A stretch of DNA of 64,000 nt from Pelovirga terrestris. Its GTDB lineage: Bacteria; Desulfobacterota; Desulfuromonadia; Desulfuromonadales; Geopsychrobacteraceae. Both the position numbers and the translations under genes were made by a program. The notes beneath the pieces were generated by a model. That model had not been told where the DNA came from. It worked only from the letters and a program-made list of their open reading frames with translations, and made no database searches. Positions 53,306 through 63,882 of the stretch are shown one piece after another. The DNA is taken from positions 31,421-95,420 of the forward strand of contig NZ_JACWUN010000014.1 of NCBI RefSeq assembly GCF_014773365.1, in the 5' to 3' direction. Positions within the stretch are counted from its first letter, which is position 1, and the number at the start of each line of letters is the position of its first letter.

Positions 53306-54547
53306 TTGAGTATCTCAGGAATCAAGGGAATGAACGATGTGCTGCCGGATGCCGTTGGGGTCTGGCAGTTTCTTGAACGCAGTGCGCGCGAGGTGTTTGG
53401 TACTTATGGGTTTGCTGAAATCAGAACCCCGGTGCTGGAAAAGACTGAACTCTTCTGTCGTTCTATCGGTGAAACGACCGATATCGTTGAAAAAGAGATG
53501 TATACTTTTGCTGACAAGAGTGGCAACTCCATGACCTTGCGCCCGGAAGGGACGGCTCCGGTGATGCGCTCTATTATCCAGAACCGTCTGGCGGCCCAGG
53601 ATCCGGTTGCCAAGCTCTTTTATATCGGCCCCATGTTCCGCTATGAACGTCCACAGAAAGGACGTTACCGGCAGTTTTATCAAATTGGGGTCGAAGCGAT
53701 TGGGGTCGAAGATCCCAAGATTGACGCCCAAATACTGATGATGCTGCATCATTTTTTTAACCGTATCGGCATCAATGCCGTCTCCCTCGAAATTAATTCC
53801 CTGGGCTGTCCGGCCTGCCGCCCCGATTATCGCCGGCAATTGATCCAATATCTTGAACAACGCCTGGAGCCGCTATGCAGTGAGTGCCAACGGCGTTATC
53901 AGACCAACCCTTTGCGCGTGCTTGACTGCAAGGTGGAATCCTGCCGTGCGGCTACGACTGATGCGCCTGCAGTGGTCGAACATCTGTGCGGCGAGTGTGA
54001 TCAGCATTTCAGTCAGGTCCGGCATTATCTTGATCTGCTTAAGGTTCCTTACACTGTCAACGTGCGGATGGTACGTGGTCTTGATTATTATGTGCGCACA
54101 ACCTTTGAACTGGTGACGGATCAGTTGGGCTCACAAAACGCCGTGGCAGCGGGTGGACGCTATGATGGGCTGATCGAAAGTCTGGGCGGCCCGGCACTGC
54201 CGGGTATCGGCTTTGCCATCGGCCTCGAACGGCTGGTGCTTATGCTTGATCAGGATGTTGTCAGCACTGCCGCGCCGGAACTGTTTATTGCTGCCCTTGG
54301 GGATGCTGCCGTCGAGCAGGCCTTTATTCTGATGTCGCAACTGCAGGTTCAGGGCGTGCGCGCGGACATGGATTTCCAGGGCAAAAGCTTGAAAGCACAA
54401 ATGCGACGGGCGGACAAGCTGGGTGCCGTCCATACCCTGATCATCGGCGACGACGAATTGCGCAGCGGTCAGGCGCAGCTCAAAAAGATGGCAGATGGCA
54501 GCCAGACCAGCGTTCGCCTTGATGCCCTGCTGGACCTACTGACGTAA
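53306..54547 (+). CDS. hisS: Histidyl-tRNA synthetase
   Basis: Class II synthetase of 413 residues that charges tRNA-His. The start is TTG 53306, with AAAGGA eight bases upstream, giving MSISGIKGMNDVLP. Motif 2 region FYIGPMFRYERPQKGRYRQF is intact, as are the histidine-specific VRGLDYYVRTTFE and GGRYDGLIE. The anticodon-binding domain ends the protein. A Cys-rich insert (GCPACRP, LCSEC, CGEC) may bind zinc, as in several bacterial HisS. aspS follows with its own promoter. Confidence 0.95.
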   Translation: MSISGIKGMNDVLPDAVGVWQFLERSAREVFGTYGFAEIRTPVLEKTELFCRSIGETTDIVEKEMYTFADKSGNSMTLRPEGTAPVMRSIIQNRLAAQDPVAKLFYIGPMFRYERPQKGRYRQFYQIGVEAIGVEDPKIDAQILMMLHHFFNRIGINAVSLEINSLGCPACRPDYRRQLIQYLEQRLEPLCSECQRRYQTNPLRVLDCKVESCRAATTDAPAVVEHLCGECDQHFSQVRHYLDLLKVPYTVNVRMVRGLDYYVRTTFELVTDQLGSQNAVAAGGRYDGLIESLGGPALPGIGFAIGLERLVLMLDQDVVSTAAPELFIAALGDAAVEQAFILMSQLQVQGVRADMDFQGKSLKAQMRRADKLGAVHTLIIGDDELRSGQAQLKKMADGSQTSVRLDALLDLLT

Positions 54548-54571
54548 TTTTTTCATGCCCATTTCTAGTGC

Positions 54572-54601
54572 TTGACCGACAGTCATTGAAATCCATATAA
54601 T
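54572..54601 (+). promoter_or_regulatory. Promoter of aspS
   Basis: TTGACC at 54572-54577 and TATAAT at 54596-54601 with an 18-base spacer, about 54 bases before the aspS start. Confidence 0.7.
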
Positions 54602-54654
54602 AACACGTTTAACAATAACTATTTAGGCGCTGTTTGGGCGCATCTGGAGGCACC

Positions 54655-56445
54655 GTGCAAAACGATAAACTGGGAAGCTGGAAGCGAACACATCGATGTG
54701 GCGAACTGACGGCAGCATTGATCGGTCAGGAGGTCTGTGTCATGGGGTGGGTGCAGAAGCGCCGTGACCACGGCGGCCTGATTTTTATCGATCTGCGTGA
54801 TCGTGAGGGGATTGTGCAACTGGCTCTTGACCCTGATCGTGATGCGGCTTCACATAAGAAAGCTGAGCAAGTGCGAACCGAATATGTTGTTGCTGCCAGC
54901 GGAACGGTTTCGGCGCGCCCGGAAGGAACGGTCAACCCACGCATGAAAACCGGTAAAATTGAGATTGAGGTGGCGGAGTTATTGATCCTCAACCGCTCAG
55001 AAACACCGCCCTTCATGATTGATGAATATACCGAGGTGGCTGAAAATATCCGCTTGAAATATCGCTATCTTGATCTGCGGCGGCCGGCCTTGCAGCGCAA
55101 TCTGATGATGCGCCATCTGGTTGCCAAAACGGTTAGAACCTACCTCGATAGCCAGGGATTTCTTGAAGTGGAAACCCCGGTGCTGACCAAGAGCACCCCG
55201 GAAGGGGCGCGCGATTATCTGGTACCAAGCCGGGTCAATCCCGGTAATTTTTACGCCCTGCCCCAGTCCCCCCAGTTGTTCAAACAGCTGCTCATGGTGT
55301 CCGGTTTTGATCGCTATTTTCAGATCGTCAAATGTTTTCGTGACGAGGATCTGCGGGCTGATCGCCAGCCCGAATTTACCCAGATCGACTGTGAGATGAG
55401 CTTCGTTAAGAGTGACGATGTTATTGCTACCATGGAAGGGCTGATTGCCGCGATCTTTAAAGAAGCCATCGGGCTTGAGGTTAAGCTGCCGATGGAGCGC
55501 CTGACCTATGCTGAAGCCTTGCGCCGGTTTGGGGTTGATAATCCCGACCTGCGTTTCGATCTGGAGCTGGTCGATCTGACGGCCCTGGTTGCTGATTCGC
55601 AGTTTAAAGTGTTTGCTGAGGTCGCTGCCGGCGGCGGCTTGGTCAAAGCCATTAACGTTAAAGGTGGTGCCGACTTTTCACGCAAGGACCTTGACGGATT
55701 TACCGATTTTGTCAAGATTTACGGTGCCAAGGGGCTGGCCTGGGTCAAGGTGACGCAAGAGGGCTGGCAGTCCCCCATCGCCAAATTTTTCACCGGTGAT
55801 GAGTTGGTCAGCCTTAATCAGGCACTGTCCGCCGAGGATGGTGATCTGTTGTTGTTTGTTGCAGATACGGCCGGGGTTACGAATGAGGCGTTGGGGCGTC
55901 TGCGGGGTCATTTAGGGCAACGTCTGGGGCTGGCGAGCAAGGATGCGTATCGCTTTGTCTGGGTGACCGATTTTCCGCTGCTGGAGTGGGATGCCGAGGC
56001 CAAACGTTACGTGGCCGTCCATCACCCCTTTACCTCACCCCTGGAAGAGGATATCCCGTTACTCGACAGCGATCCGGGCAAGGCGCGGGCTCAAGCCTAC
56101 GATCTGGTGCTGAATGGCTCGGAGGTCGGTGGCGGCAGTGTCCGGATCCACGACCAGGCGGTACAATCGCGCCTGTTCGAGCTCTTGGGTATCGGTGAAC
56201 AGGAGGCACAATTGAAGTTCGGCTTCCTGCTGGATGCTTTGAGCTATGGGGCACCACCTCATGGCGGGATCGCTTTTGGTCTGGATCGGTTGATGATGAT
56301 TCTGACCGCTGCTGATTCGATCCGTGATGTGATTGCCTTTCCCAAAACCCAGAAAGCGACCTGCATGTTGTCGGATGCGCCAAATGCGGTTGACGAAAAA
56401 CAGTTGCAGGAACTTGGTATCCGGCTGCGGAAAAAGCAGGAATAG
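54655..56445 (+). CDS. aspS: Aspartyl-tRNA synthetase
   Basis: Bacterial-type class II synthetase of 596 residues. The N-terminal OB-fold recognises the anticodon ([26 protein letters not shown]). Catalytic motifs include [39 protein letters not shown] and [11 protein letters not shown]. The GAD insertion domain lies at about 290-410. GTG 54655 follows GGAGG by four bases and is preferred to the seven-codon-longer TTG frame. Whether it is discriminating or non-discriminating cannot be told here. Confidence 0.95.
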   Translation: MQNDKLGSWKRTHRCGELTAALIGQEVCVMGWVQKRRDHGGLIFIDLRDREGIVQLALDPDRDAASHKKAEQVRTEYVVAASGTVSARPEGTVNPRMKTGKIEIEVAELLILNRSETPPFMIDEYTEVAENIRLKYRYLDLRRPALQRNLMMRHLVAKTVRTYLDSQGFLEVETPVLTKSTPEGARDYLVPSRVNPGNFYALPQSPQLFKQLLMVSGFDRYFQIVKCFRDEDLRADRQPEFTQIDCEMSFVKSDDVIATMEGLIAAIFKEAIGLEVKLPMERLTYAEALRRFGVDNPDLRFDLELVDLTALVADSQFKVFAEVAAGGGLVKAINVKGGADFSRKDLDGFTDFVKIYGAKGLAWVKVTQEGWQSPIAKFFTGDELVSLNQALSAEDGDLLLFVADTAGVTNEALGRLRGHLGQRLGLASKDAYRFVWVTDFPLLEWDAEAKRYVAVHHPFTSPLEEDIPLLDSDPGKARAQAYDLVLNGSEVGGGSVRIHDQAVQSRLFELLGIGEQEAQLKFGFLLDALSYGAPPHGGIAFGLDRLMMILTAADSIRDVIAFPKTQKATCMLSDAPNAVDEKQLQELGIRLRKKQE

Positions 56446-56464
56446 ATCCTAAAAAAGAGTCTAA

Positions 56465-57196
56465 ATGACCGTCAGATTTTTACTTATCATCAGTATCGCA
56501 GCCATGGTTCTCGCCGGCTGTGCCAAGCCTCCGCTGGCTGAGCTGGAAACCGCACGTTATCTGGTTCGCCATGCTGCTGAAATCGGTGCCGCGGACTGGT
56601 CACCGGGTGAATACCAGTTGGCCCGCTCCGCCCTGGACGCTGCTGAAGAGCAGATGGAACAGCAGCAATACCGTGCTGCAGCGCGAACCATTAGTCTGGC
56701 CCGGCGTTACGCCGAAGAGGCGCGCAGTGAGTCGGAACAAGCTCTTGCGCGCCAGGCCGAACTGGAGCGGCAGCGAGCAGAAAAAGCCCGCTTGCAGGAA
56801 GATCAGCGTTTACGCGAACTGGCTGAACAGGAGGCAGCTTTGCGTCAACGGCAGTTGGAACAGCGCCGCCAGGAGGAAGCCCGGCAGGCAGCAGCACGCG
56901 CAACTAGCGCTGCCAGTGTGGCAAAGCCACCACCACCCTCACCATCACCACCAGTCGAACCCGCCAAGGTTGAGCGTTATGAAGTCAGGGCCGGGCAGAA
57001 TCTGGCCGAGATTGCTCATCTGCCCGAAGTGTATGGGGATAGGCTGTTGTGGCCGCTGATTTATCGCGCGAATCGTGATCAGATTAAAACCCCTCAGGAA
57101 ATCGCGCCAGGCCAGATGCTTGATATCCCGCGCGATAAAAACAGTGAAGAGCTCGAATCGGCGCGCAAAGAAGCACGGGAGCTGAATCTGTTCTGA
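56465..57196 (+). CDS. Lipoprotein with DUF4398-like, coiled-coil and LysM-like regions
   Basis: A 243-residue lipoprotein. The signal peptide ends in lipobox VLAGC, placing the lipidated Cys near residue 19. Residues 25-90 resemble DUF4398 (ARSALDAAEEQMEQQQYRAAART). An Arg/Glu/Gln-rich coiled coil covers 90-150, then a Pro-rich hinge. A LysM-like domain follows (YEVRAGQNLAEIAHLPEVYGDRLLWPLIYRANRDQI). It probably attaches to peptidoglycan. The gene begins 19 bases after aspS and may be co-transcribed. Confidence 0.82.
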   Translation: MTVRFLLIISIAAMVLAGCAKPPLAELETARYLVRHAAEIGAADWSPGEYQLARSALDAAEEQMEQQQYRAAARTISLARRYAEEARSESEQALARQAELERQRAEKARLQEDQRLRELAEQEAALRQRQLEQRRQEEARQAAARATSAASVAKPPPPSPSPPVEPAKVERYEVRAGQNLAEIAHLPEVYGDRLLWPLIYRANRDQIKTPQEIAPGQMLDIPRDKNSEELESARKEARELNLF

Positions 57197-57324
57197 TGGC
57201 TTGGGCGCAGCCTGGTTACAGTGTTTGCGCTTTAAGCTTTTTGGAGATTCCGGTCAGTTGGCGTGACCCGCGCTAAGCTGTCTTTTAATGGAGAGTTTTA
57301 ATCGCCGGTTGGCCCCGAACCCTC

Positions 57325-57359
57325 TTGACAGACCCTCATCATTTGTATACTGTATACAA
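57325..57359 (+). promoter_or_regulatory. icd promoter with 17-bp operator-like palindrome
   Basis: TTGACA (57325-57330) is followed 15 bases later by TATACT (57346-57351). The -10 lies inside TTGTATAC-T-GTATACAA (57343-57359), a perfect inverted repeat with 8-bp arms. Such sequences are typical of GntR-family operators. Binding there would block the promoter of the TCA genes. The rest of the 247-base gap holds nothing else I can identify. Confidence 0.65.
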
Positions 57360-57443
57360 CGCTTTCCCATGCGGGATTCTCAGTTTATAACTTTGTTATA
57401 AGCTGGTTTGTTTTGACACTACATTAATCAAGGAGAGAGACGA

Positions 57444-59669
57444 ATGGCAGCAAAAATTATCTGGTCTGAAATTGATGAAGCACCGGCGTTGGCCACCTAT
57501 GCCTTTTTGCCCATTGTTCGAGCCTTCACCAAAGGCTGTGACATCGAGGTGGAAACCCGTGATATTTCCCTTTCCGGCCGTGTCCTGACACTTTTTCCGG
57601 AGCGCCTGACCGAAGCACAGCGGGTCGCTGACCACCTGGCAGAGTTGGGTGAGTTGGTCAAGAACCCCGAAGCCAACGTGATCAAGCTGCCGAATATCAG
57701 TGCCTCGATTCCCCAACTGCAGGCTTGTATCAAGGAACTCCAGCAACAGGGTTATGATATCCCCAGCTACCCGGAAGAAGCGGAAAACGACGAGGACCGC
57801 AAGCTGCAGGAGCGTTTTTCCAAGGTGCTCGGATCCGCGGTAAATCCGGTGTTGCGCGAAGGCAACTCGGATCGTCGTGCTGCCGCATCGGTTAAAAAGT
57901 TTGCCCAGAAAAATCCCCATAAAATGATGCAGCCCTGGCCGCCGGCCGGTGAATCCAAGTGCCGTGTGGCTTTCATGGATGGCGGTGATTTCTATGAGTC
58001 AGAAAAATCGGTGACCATGGATGGCGCTGATACCGTCAAGATCCAATTCGTTGATGAAGGTGGTCATGCCAAGGTCCTAAAAGAGCTCAAGCTGCTGGCC
58101 GGTGAGGTGTTTGACAGCTCTACCATGAATGTGCGCAAGTTGCGCGATTTCTATACTGCTACCGCCGCCGAAGCAAAAGAAAAGGGTGTGCTGTTGTCAC
58201 TGCACCTCAAGGCCACGATGATGAAGATCTCTGATCCGATTCTGTTTGGTCACTGTGTCTCAGTGTATTTCAAAGATGCCCTTGAAAAGCATGCTGCGAC
58301 CCTCAAAGAGATCGGTGCCAGCCCCAACTATGGTATGGGTGACATTCTTTCTAAGCTGGATAAGCTGCCCGCTGAGAAAAAGGCCGAAATTGAAGCCGAC
58401 ATCAACAAATGTTACGAAAGCGGCCCGGCGCTCGCCATAGTTGACTCCCGCAAGAATATTACCAACCTGCATGTGCCCAACGACGTGATTGTTGATGCTT
58501 CCATGCCTAACGTTGTCCGGGATGGCGGTAAAATGTGGAATCTGCAAGATCAGTTGCAGGACACTATCGCCATGGTTCCTGACCGTTGCTATGCCACCAT
58601 GTATGCAGAGATCATTGATAATGCTCGTGCCAATGGTCAGTTCGATCCTTCGACCATGGGCAGTGTTTCTAACGTTGGTCTGATGGCGCAGAAAGCTGAA
58701 GAATACGGCTCCCATGACAAAACCTTCGAAGCGCCGAGCAACGGAACCTTCCAGGTTGTCAATTCAGCCGGTCAGGTGTTGATGGAGCAGAAGGTAGAGA
58801 AGGGGGATGTCTATCGCTCCTGCCAGACCAAGGATATCGCCATCAAAGACTGGGTTCGTCTTGCGGTTGAGCGGTGCCGTGAATCGGGTGAGCCGGTCGT
58901 GTTCTGGCTGGATGAAAAGCGCGGTCACGATGCCCAGATTATTGCCAAGGTCAACAAATATCTTCCCGACTATGATACCGCCGGTCTCGAGATCAAGGTG
59001 ATGGCTCCCCGTGAAGCGATGACGTTCTCACTGGAGCGGATTCGTAAAGGGCTTAACACCATTTCAGCAACCGGCAACGTGCTGCGGGATTACCTGACCG
59101 ACCTGTTCCCGATTCTGGAACTGGGTACCAGTGCACGGATGCTGTCTATCGTACCGTTGCTTGCCGGTGGTGGTCTGTTTGAAACAGGTGCCGGCGGTTC
59201 TGCTCCCAAGCATGTCCAGCAGTTCCTGAAAGAAGGGCACACCCGCTGGGATTCATTAGGCGAGTATTGTGCTCTGGTTCCGTCGTTGGAACTGGTTGCA
59301 AAAAATTTCAACAACAACAAGGCCAAGGTGCTGGCTGAAACGCTGGATACCGCGATTGGTACCTATCTGGAGAACCAGAAGCTGCCGTCACGTAAGGTCA
59401 ATGAGCTTGACAACCGTGGCAGCACTTTCTACCTGACGCTGTACTGGGCTCAGGCGTTGGCTGCTCAGAGTCAGGATCAGGATCTTAAAGCCCGTTTCAC
59501 TCCGATTGCCAAGGAAATGACTGACAATGCCGACAAAATTGATGCTGAATTGATTGCGGCGCAAGGTAGGCCGATTGATATCGGTGGTTATTTCCGTCCG
59601 GATCGAGTCAAAACCGAAAAGGAAATGCGTCCAAGTGCAACTCTGAATGCTATTATCGACAACATGTAG
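57444..59669 (+). CDS. icd: NADP-dependent isocitrate dehydrogenase, monomeric type
   Basis: Monomeric IDH of 741 residues, the standard length of this class, unrelated in size to the dimeric 415-residue enzyme. It oxidatively decarboxylates isocitrate to 2-oxoglutarate. Typical segments are [19 protein letters not shown], the SNRRAA-like [36 protein letters not shown], and [26 protein letters not shown] precedes ATG 57444. It heads the TCA cluster with mdh and korDABC. Confidence 0.96.
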   Translation: MAAKIIWSEIDEAPALATYAFLPIVRAFTKGCDIEVETRDISLSGRVLTLFPERLTEAQRVADHLAELGELVKNPEANVIKLPNISASIPQLQACIKELQQQGYDIPSYPEEAENDEDRKLQERFSKVLGSAVNPVLREGNSDRRAAASVKKFAQKNPHKMMQPWPPAGESKCRVAFMDGGDFYESEKSVTMDGADTVKIQFVDEGGHAKVLKELKLLAGEVFDSSTMNVRKLRDFYTATAAEAKEKGVLLSLHLKATMMKISDPILFGHCVSVYFKDALEKHAATLKEIGASPNYGMGDILSKLDKLPAEKKAEIEADINKCYESGPALAIVDSRKNITNLHVPNDVIVDASMPNVVRDGGKMWNLQDQLQDTIAMVPDRCYATMYAEIIDNARANGQFDPSTMGSVSNVGLMAQKAEEYGSHDKTFEAPSNGTFQVVNSAGQVLMEQKVEKGDVYRSCQTKDIAIKDWVRLAVERCRESGEPVVFWLDEKRGHDAQIIAKVNKYLPDYDTAGLEIKVMAPREAMTFSLERIRKGLNTISATGNVLRDYLTDLFPILELGTSARMLSIVPLLAGGGLFETGAGGSAPKHVQQFLKEGHTRWDSLGEYCALVPSLELVAKNFNNNKAKVLAETLDTAIGTYLENQKLPSRKVNELDNRGSTFYLTLYWAQALAAQSQDQDLKARFTPIAKEMTDNADKIDAELIAAQGRPIDIGGYFRPDRVKTEKEMRPSATLNAIIDNM

Positions 59670-59682
59670 TGGTCTTTAGTAA

Positions 59683-60711
<1,029 letters not shown>

Positions 60712-60732
60712 TTGAATTATTGCTCTTGATTC

Positions 60733-60765
60733 AGAAGGGCAGTCGTTTGACTGCCCTTCTGTTTT
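60733..60765 (+). terminator. Rho-independent terminator after mdh
   Basis: A perfect 12-bp stem AGAAGGGCAGTC/GACTGCCCTTCT with a four-base loop, followed by GTTTT. Confidence 0.85.
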
Positions 60766-61068
60766 AGGCTCCACTCTGGTAATTAAATAACGATGGTGCA
60801 GGGGTGCTGCAAACAGGGTAGTGATTGTTCGGGTATGGGATCAGATGCCTGTAAAAACCTGTTGCAGCGTTTTTTTTGTTGTGAAAATCTTTTATTCGAT
60901 TCCCAGGGTTGAACCTAACCCGCTGCTTTTATGAGGAAAGCACCATTGTTCCAGGTGCTTCAGGGATGGATGTTTTTGCTGGCGTAGAGTTGTCGCTTAT
61001 GTTAGCATTCCGCCGCTTTGAAAAGCTGTTTGTCGACAGTCACTATATAGTAAAGGAGATAATCGTTC
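60766..61068 (+). other. Leader region of the kor operon
   Basis: No credible gene is seen in this 303-base stretch. It must contain the kor promoter because a terminator precedes it. TTGAAA near 61018 and TATATA near 61044 are candidates, but their 20-base spacing is poor. Only a small GGGTT/AACCC inverted repeat near 60907 stands out. Confidence 0.35.
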
Positions 61069-61263
61069 ATGAGCGCGAAAGCGGAAATTGAAATCATCGA
61101 AGCCTATTGTAAGGGATGCAGTATTTGCGTAGAGTTCTGTCCTACAAAGGTCCTGGAGATGGATGCATTTGTTGTCAAGGTTGCAAACGCTGATGCCTGC
61201 ATAGCATGTAATCAGTGTGAATTGCGTTGCCCTGACTTCGCCATTAAAGTTCACAAGCTGTAA
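61069..61263 (+). CDS. korD: 2-oxoglutarate:ferredoxin oxidoreductase, ferredoxin-like delta subunit
   Basis: A 64-residue two-[4Fe-4S] protein. Clusters are held by CKGCSICVEFCP and CIACNQCELRCP (CX2CX2CX3CP twice). It is the electron-wiring subunit that passes electrons from the thiamine site to ferredoxin. AAAGGAGAT lies before ATG 61069. It is the first gene of korDABC, in the gene order typical of KGOR operons. Confidence 0.94.
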   Translation: MSAKAEIEIIEAYCKGCSICVEFCPTKVLEMDAFVVKVANADACIACNQCELRCPDFAIKVHKL

Positions 61264-61283
61264 TAGCTAGAGGAGGTCAGTTC

Positions 61284-62423
61284 GTGGCAAAAAAAATTGC
61301 TCTTTTACAGGGGAATGAGGCTTGCGCCCAGGGCGCACTTTATGCCGGATGTAACTTCTTCGGCGGCTACCCAATTACTCCCTCCACTGAAGTTGCGGAA
61401 GTTATGGCAGGTGAACTTCCCAAAATTGGTGGTAAGTTTATTCAGATGGAAGACGAAATCGGCGCCATGGCCTCGATTATCGGTGCTTCCCTCGCCGGCT
61501 CCAAAACCCTGACGGCATCGTCCGGTCCCGGGATTTCGCTGAAACAGGAATTGATCGGCTACGCCTGTATCGCTGAAGTTCCCTGCGTTATCATCAATGT
61601 TATGCGTGGTGGTCCCTCAACCGGGATGCCAACCGGCCCCGGACAGTCTGACGTGATGCAGGCGCGGTGGGGTACCCATGGTGACCATGCCGCTATTGCA
61701 CTGTGTCCGGCGTCCTGTCAGGAAATTTTTACCGAGACTGTTCGTGCCTTCAATCTGGCAGAAAAGTATCGCATGCCGGTTCAGGTTCTGTATGATGAAA
61801 TCGTCGGTCACATGCGTGAGCGTATTGTCTTCCCGGAACCAGGTGAGCTCGAAGTAATCGATCGCACGGCGCCATCGGTTCCGCCCGAGAAATATAAGCC
61901 GTTTGATACCTCTTTCGGTGATGTCCCACCGCTGGCTGCTTACGGCTCAGACTACCGTTTCCATGTTACTGGGTTAAACAAGGCCGAGGATGGTTTTCCA
62001 ACTACCAAGGCCGAATTGGTCGATGCTGAAGAGCGCCGTCAGATCCGCAAGGTTGAGTGCCCGGAAGCCCGTGCAGATATAGAGTCAAATGAGGAATATC
62101 TGATTGATGATGCCGAGGTCGTTGTCCTGGCTTACGGATCTACCTCTCGCTCAGCCCGGTATGCTGTCAATGAACTGCGCGAGCAGGGCATTAAGGCAGG
62201 CATGTTCCGTCCCATTACCCTCTGGCCGTTCCCGGAACAGCGTGTTGCTCAGATTGGCGAACAGGTCAAAGCGATAGTTGTCCCTGAAATGAACCTTGGC
62301 CAGATGATCTTTGAGGTGGAGCGGGTTGTGAAAAATTCCTGTAAGCTCGCAGGCGTCCACCGGGTTGACGGCGATCCGCTCACCCCAAGCCAAATCATCG
62401 ACCAGGTTAAGGAGGTTCTCTAA
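61284..62423 (+). CDS. korA: 2-oxoglutarate:ferredoxin oxidoreductase alpha subunit
   Basis: A 379-residue subunit. GNEACAQGALYAGCNFFGGYPITPSTEVAE is the pyrimidine-binding start of the alpha subunit, here quoted only as a landmark. MRGGPSTGMPTGPGQSD is characteristic of KorA. The C-terminal domain has VVVLAYGSTSRSARYAV and ends with a transketolase-C-like fold. With KorB it decarboxylates 2-oxoglutarate to succinyl-CoA. The start is GTG 61284 after AGAGGAGG. Confidence 0.95.
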   Translation: MAKKIALLQGNEACAQGALYAGCNFFGGYPITPSTEVAEVMAGELPKIGGKFIQMEDEIGAMASIIGASLAGSKTLTASSGPGISLKQELIGYACIAEVPCVIINVMRGGPSTGMPTGPGQSDVMQARWGTHGDHAAIALCPASCQEIFTETVRAFNLAEKYRMPVQVLYDEIVGHMRERIVFPEPGELEVIDRTAPSVPPEKYKPFDTSFGDVPPLAAYGSDYRFHVTGLNKAEDGFPTTKAELVDAEERRQIRKVECPEARADIESNEEYLIDDAEVVVLAYGSTSRSARYAVNELREQGIKAGMFRPITLWPFPEQRVAQIGEQVKAIVVPEMNLGQMIFEVERVVKNSCKLAGVHRVDGDPLTPSQIIDQVKEVL

Positions 62424-63239
62424 ATGGCTTACGATTACGAAAAATCAATCCGTCCAGGAAAGCTGCCTCACATCTGGTGTCCCGGTTGTGGCCATGGCAT
62501 TGTCATGAAGGGTCTGATTCGGGCCATGGATGCTTGTGGTCTTGAAAAAAAGAATACCGCCATTGTCTCTGGTATCGGCTGTGCCAGCCGGATGCCCGGG
62601 TACCTGGATTTTAATACCCTGCATACTGCTCATGGTCGTGCAGCAGCTTTTGCTACCGGTATAAAAATGGCAAAGCCGGAAATGACAGTCATCTGCTGTG
62701 GCGGCGATGGGGATGGTGCCGCGATCGGGGGCAATCACTTTATTCATGCCTGCCGGCGTAATATTGATATGACCTACGTTTTGATGAATAACTACATCTA
62801 CGGCATGACCGGTGGACAGTTCTCTTCATCTACTCCGACCGGACATTTGGCCTCGACAACTCCCTACGGCAATCCTGATCCATGTTTTGATCTGGCAAAA
62901 CTGGCGATCGGTGCCGGCGCAACCTTTGTTGCCCGGACGACGGCTTTCCATGCGAACCAGATTGACAAATTGATCGCTGAGGGAATCAAGCACAAAGGCA
63001 TGGCTATTATCGAAGTTCTGGACGACTGCCCCACTACTTACGGGCGGCGTAACAAGTTCCGCAGTGTCGTGGATATGATGAAGCGTCTCAAGGAAATCGC
63101 GGTTCCGGTGACTGCAGCGGCAAAAATGACACCCGAGCAGCTCGAAGGTAAGACCTTGACCGGTGTTCTCCACAAGGAAGACCGTCCGGAATACTGCGAA
63201 AGCTACGCAAAAATCATTGCGCGTGTACAAGGCGCCTGA
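62424..63239 (+). CDS. korB: 2-oxoglutarate:ferredoxin oxidoreductase beta subunit
   Basis: A 271-residue thiamine-diphosphate-binding subunit. WCPGCGHGIVMKGLIRAM marks the N terminus, and the ThDP motif is GGDGDGAAIGGNHF followed by NNYIYGMTGGQ. Its ATG directly follows the korA stop, with AGGAGG inside the end of korA. It works with KorA, KorC and KorD in the cytoplasm and delivers electrons to ferredoxin. Confidence 0.96.
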   Translation: MAYDYEKSIRPGKLPHIWCPGCGHGIVMKGLIRAMDACGLEKKNTAIVSGIGCASRMPGYLDFNTLHTAHGRAAAFATGIKMAKPEMTVICCGGDGDGAAIGGNHFIHACRRNIDMTYVLMNNYIYGMTGGQFSSSTPTGHLASTTPYGNPDPCFDLAKLAIGAGATFVARTTAFHANQIDKLIAEGIKHKGMAIIEVLDDCPTTYGRRNKFRSVVDMMKRLKEIAVPVTAAAKMTPEQLEGKTLTGVLHKEDRPEYCESYAKIIARVQGA

Positions 63240-63264
63240 TCACATCCATAAGGAGACGAGAATC

Positions 63265-63816
63265 ATGGCAGAAAGATATGAACTTCGCTTTTCCGGTGCG
63301 GGTGGTCAGGGTCTGATCACTGCCGGAATTATCCTGGCTGAAGCCGCTTCGATTATTGAAGGGCGTCATGCCGTACAGTCACAAAGTTATGGGCCGGAAG
63401 CCCGTGGTGGAGCTTCCAAGTCAGAAGTTATCATTGGCGATGAGCCGATCGATTACCCTAAGGCAACCGTTGTTGATGCCTGTCTGGCAATGACCCAGGA
63501 AGCTGCTGATAAATATGCCGTTGGTATTAAGGACGGTGGTGTGCTGCTGGTCGACAGTGATTTTGTTAAAAACCCGCCACAGGGTAATTACAAGGTTTAC
63601 AGTCTGCCGATCATGCGGACCGCAAAGGTTGATGTCGGCCGTGAAATTGTAGCCAACGTTATTGCCCTGGGGGCGATGATTGCCTTGACCGACGTTGTTA
63701 AGCGCGAGTCCGGTGAGCAGGCTGTTCTGGCGAAAGTACCGGAAGCCTTCAAGGACCTGAACAAAAAGGCCTACAGCCTTGGTTTTGATAAGATGAAGGA
63801 AGTTCTGGCTGGATAG
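63265..63816 (+). CDS. korC: 2-oxoglutarate:ferredoxin oxidoreductase gamma subunit
   Basis: A 183-residue subunit of the POR/KOR gamma family. GAGGQGLITAGIILAEAA is the glycine-rich family start, with SQSYGPEARGGASKSEVIIGDEPIDYP, which forms the CoA-side surface. Ends YSLGFDKMKEVL. AAGGAGA lies before ATG 63265; an upstream in-frame extension overlapping korB is not needed. It is the last gene of the operon. Confidence 0.95.
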   Translation: MAERYELRFSGAGGQGLITAGIILAEAASIIEGRHAVQSQSYGPEARGGASKSEVIIGDEPIDYPKATVVDACLAMTQEAADKYAVGIKDGGVLLVDSDFVKNPPQGNYKVYSLPIMRTAKVDVGREIVANVIALGAMIALTDVVKRESGEQAVLAKVPEAFKDLNKKAYSLGFDKMKEVLAG

Positions 63817-63836
63817 TTTGTTGGACAGTTAAAGAT

Positions 63837-63880
63837 AAAGCAAGGCCCGGTGTTATTACGCCGGGCCTTGCTTTTTTTTT
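63837..63880 (+). terminator. Rho-independent terminator of the kor operon
   Basis: An 11-bp stem GCAAGGCCCGG/CCGGGCCTTGC, a ten-base loop and nine T. It is also the apparent 5' exon of the group II intron that begins two bases later. Confidence 0.92.
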
Positions 63881-63882
63881 AT

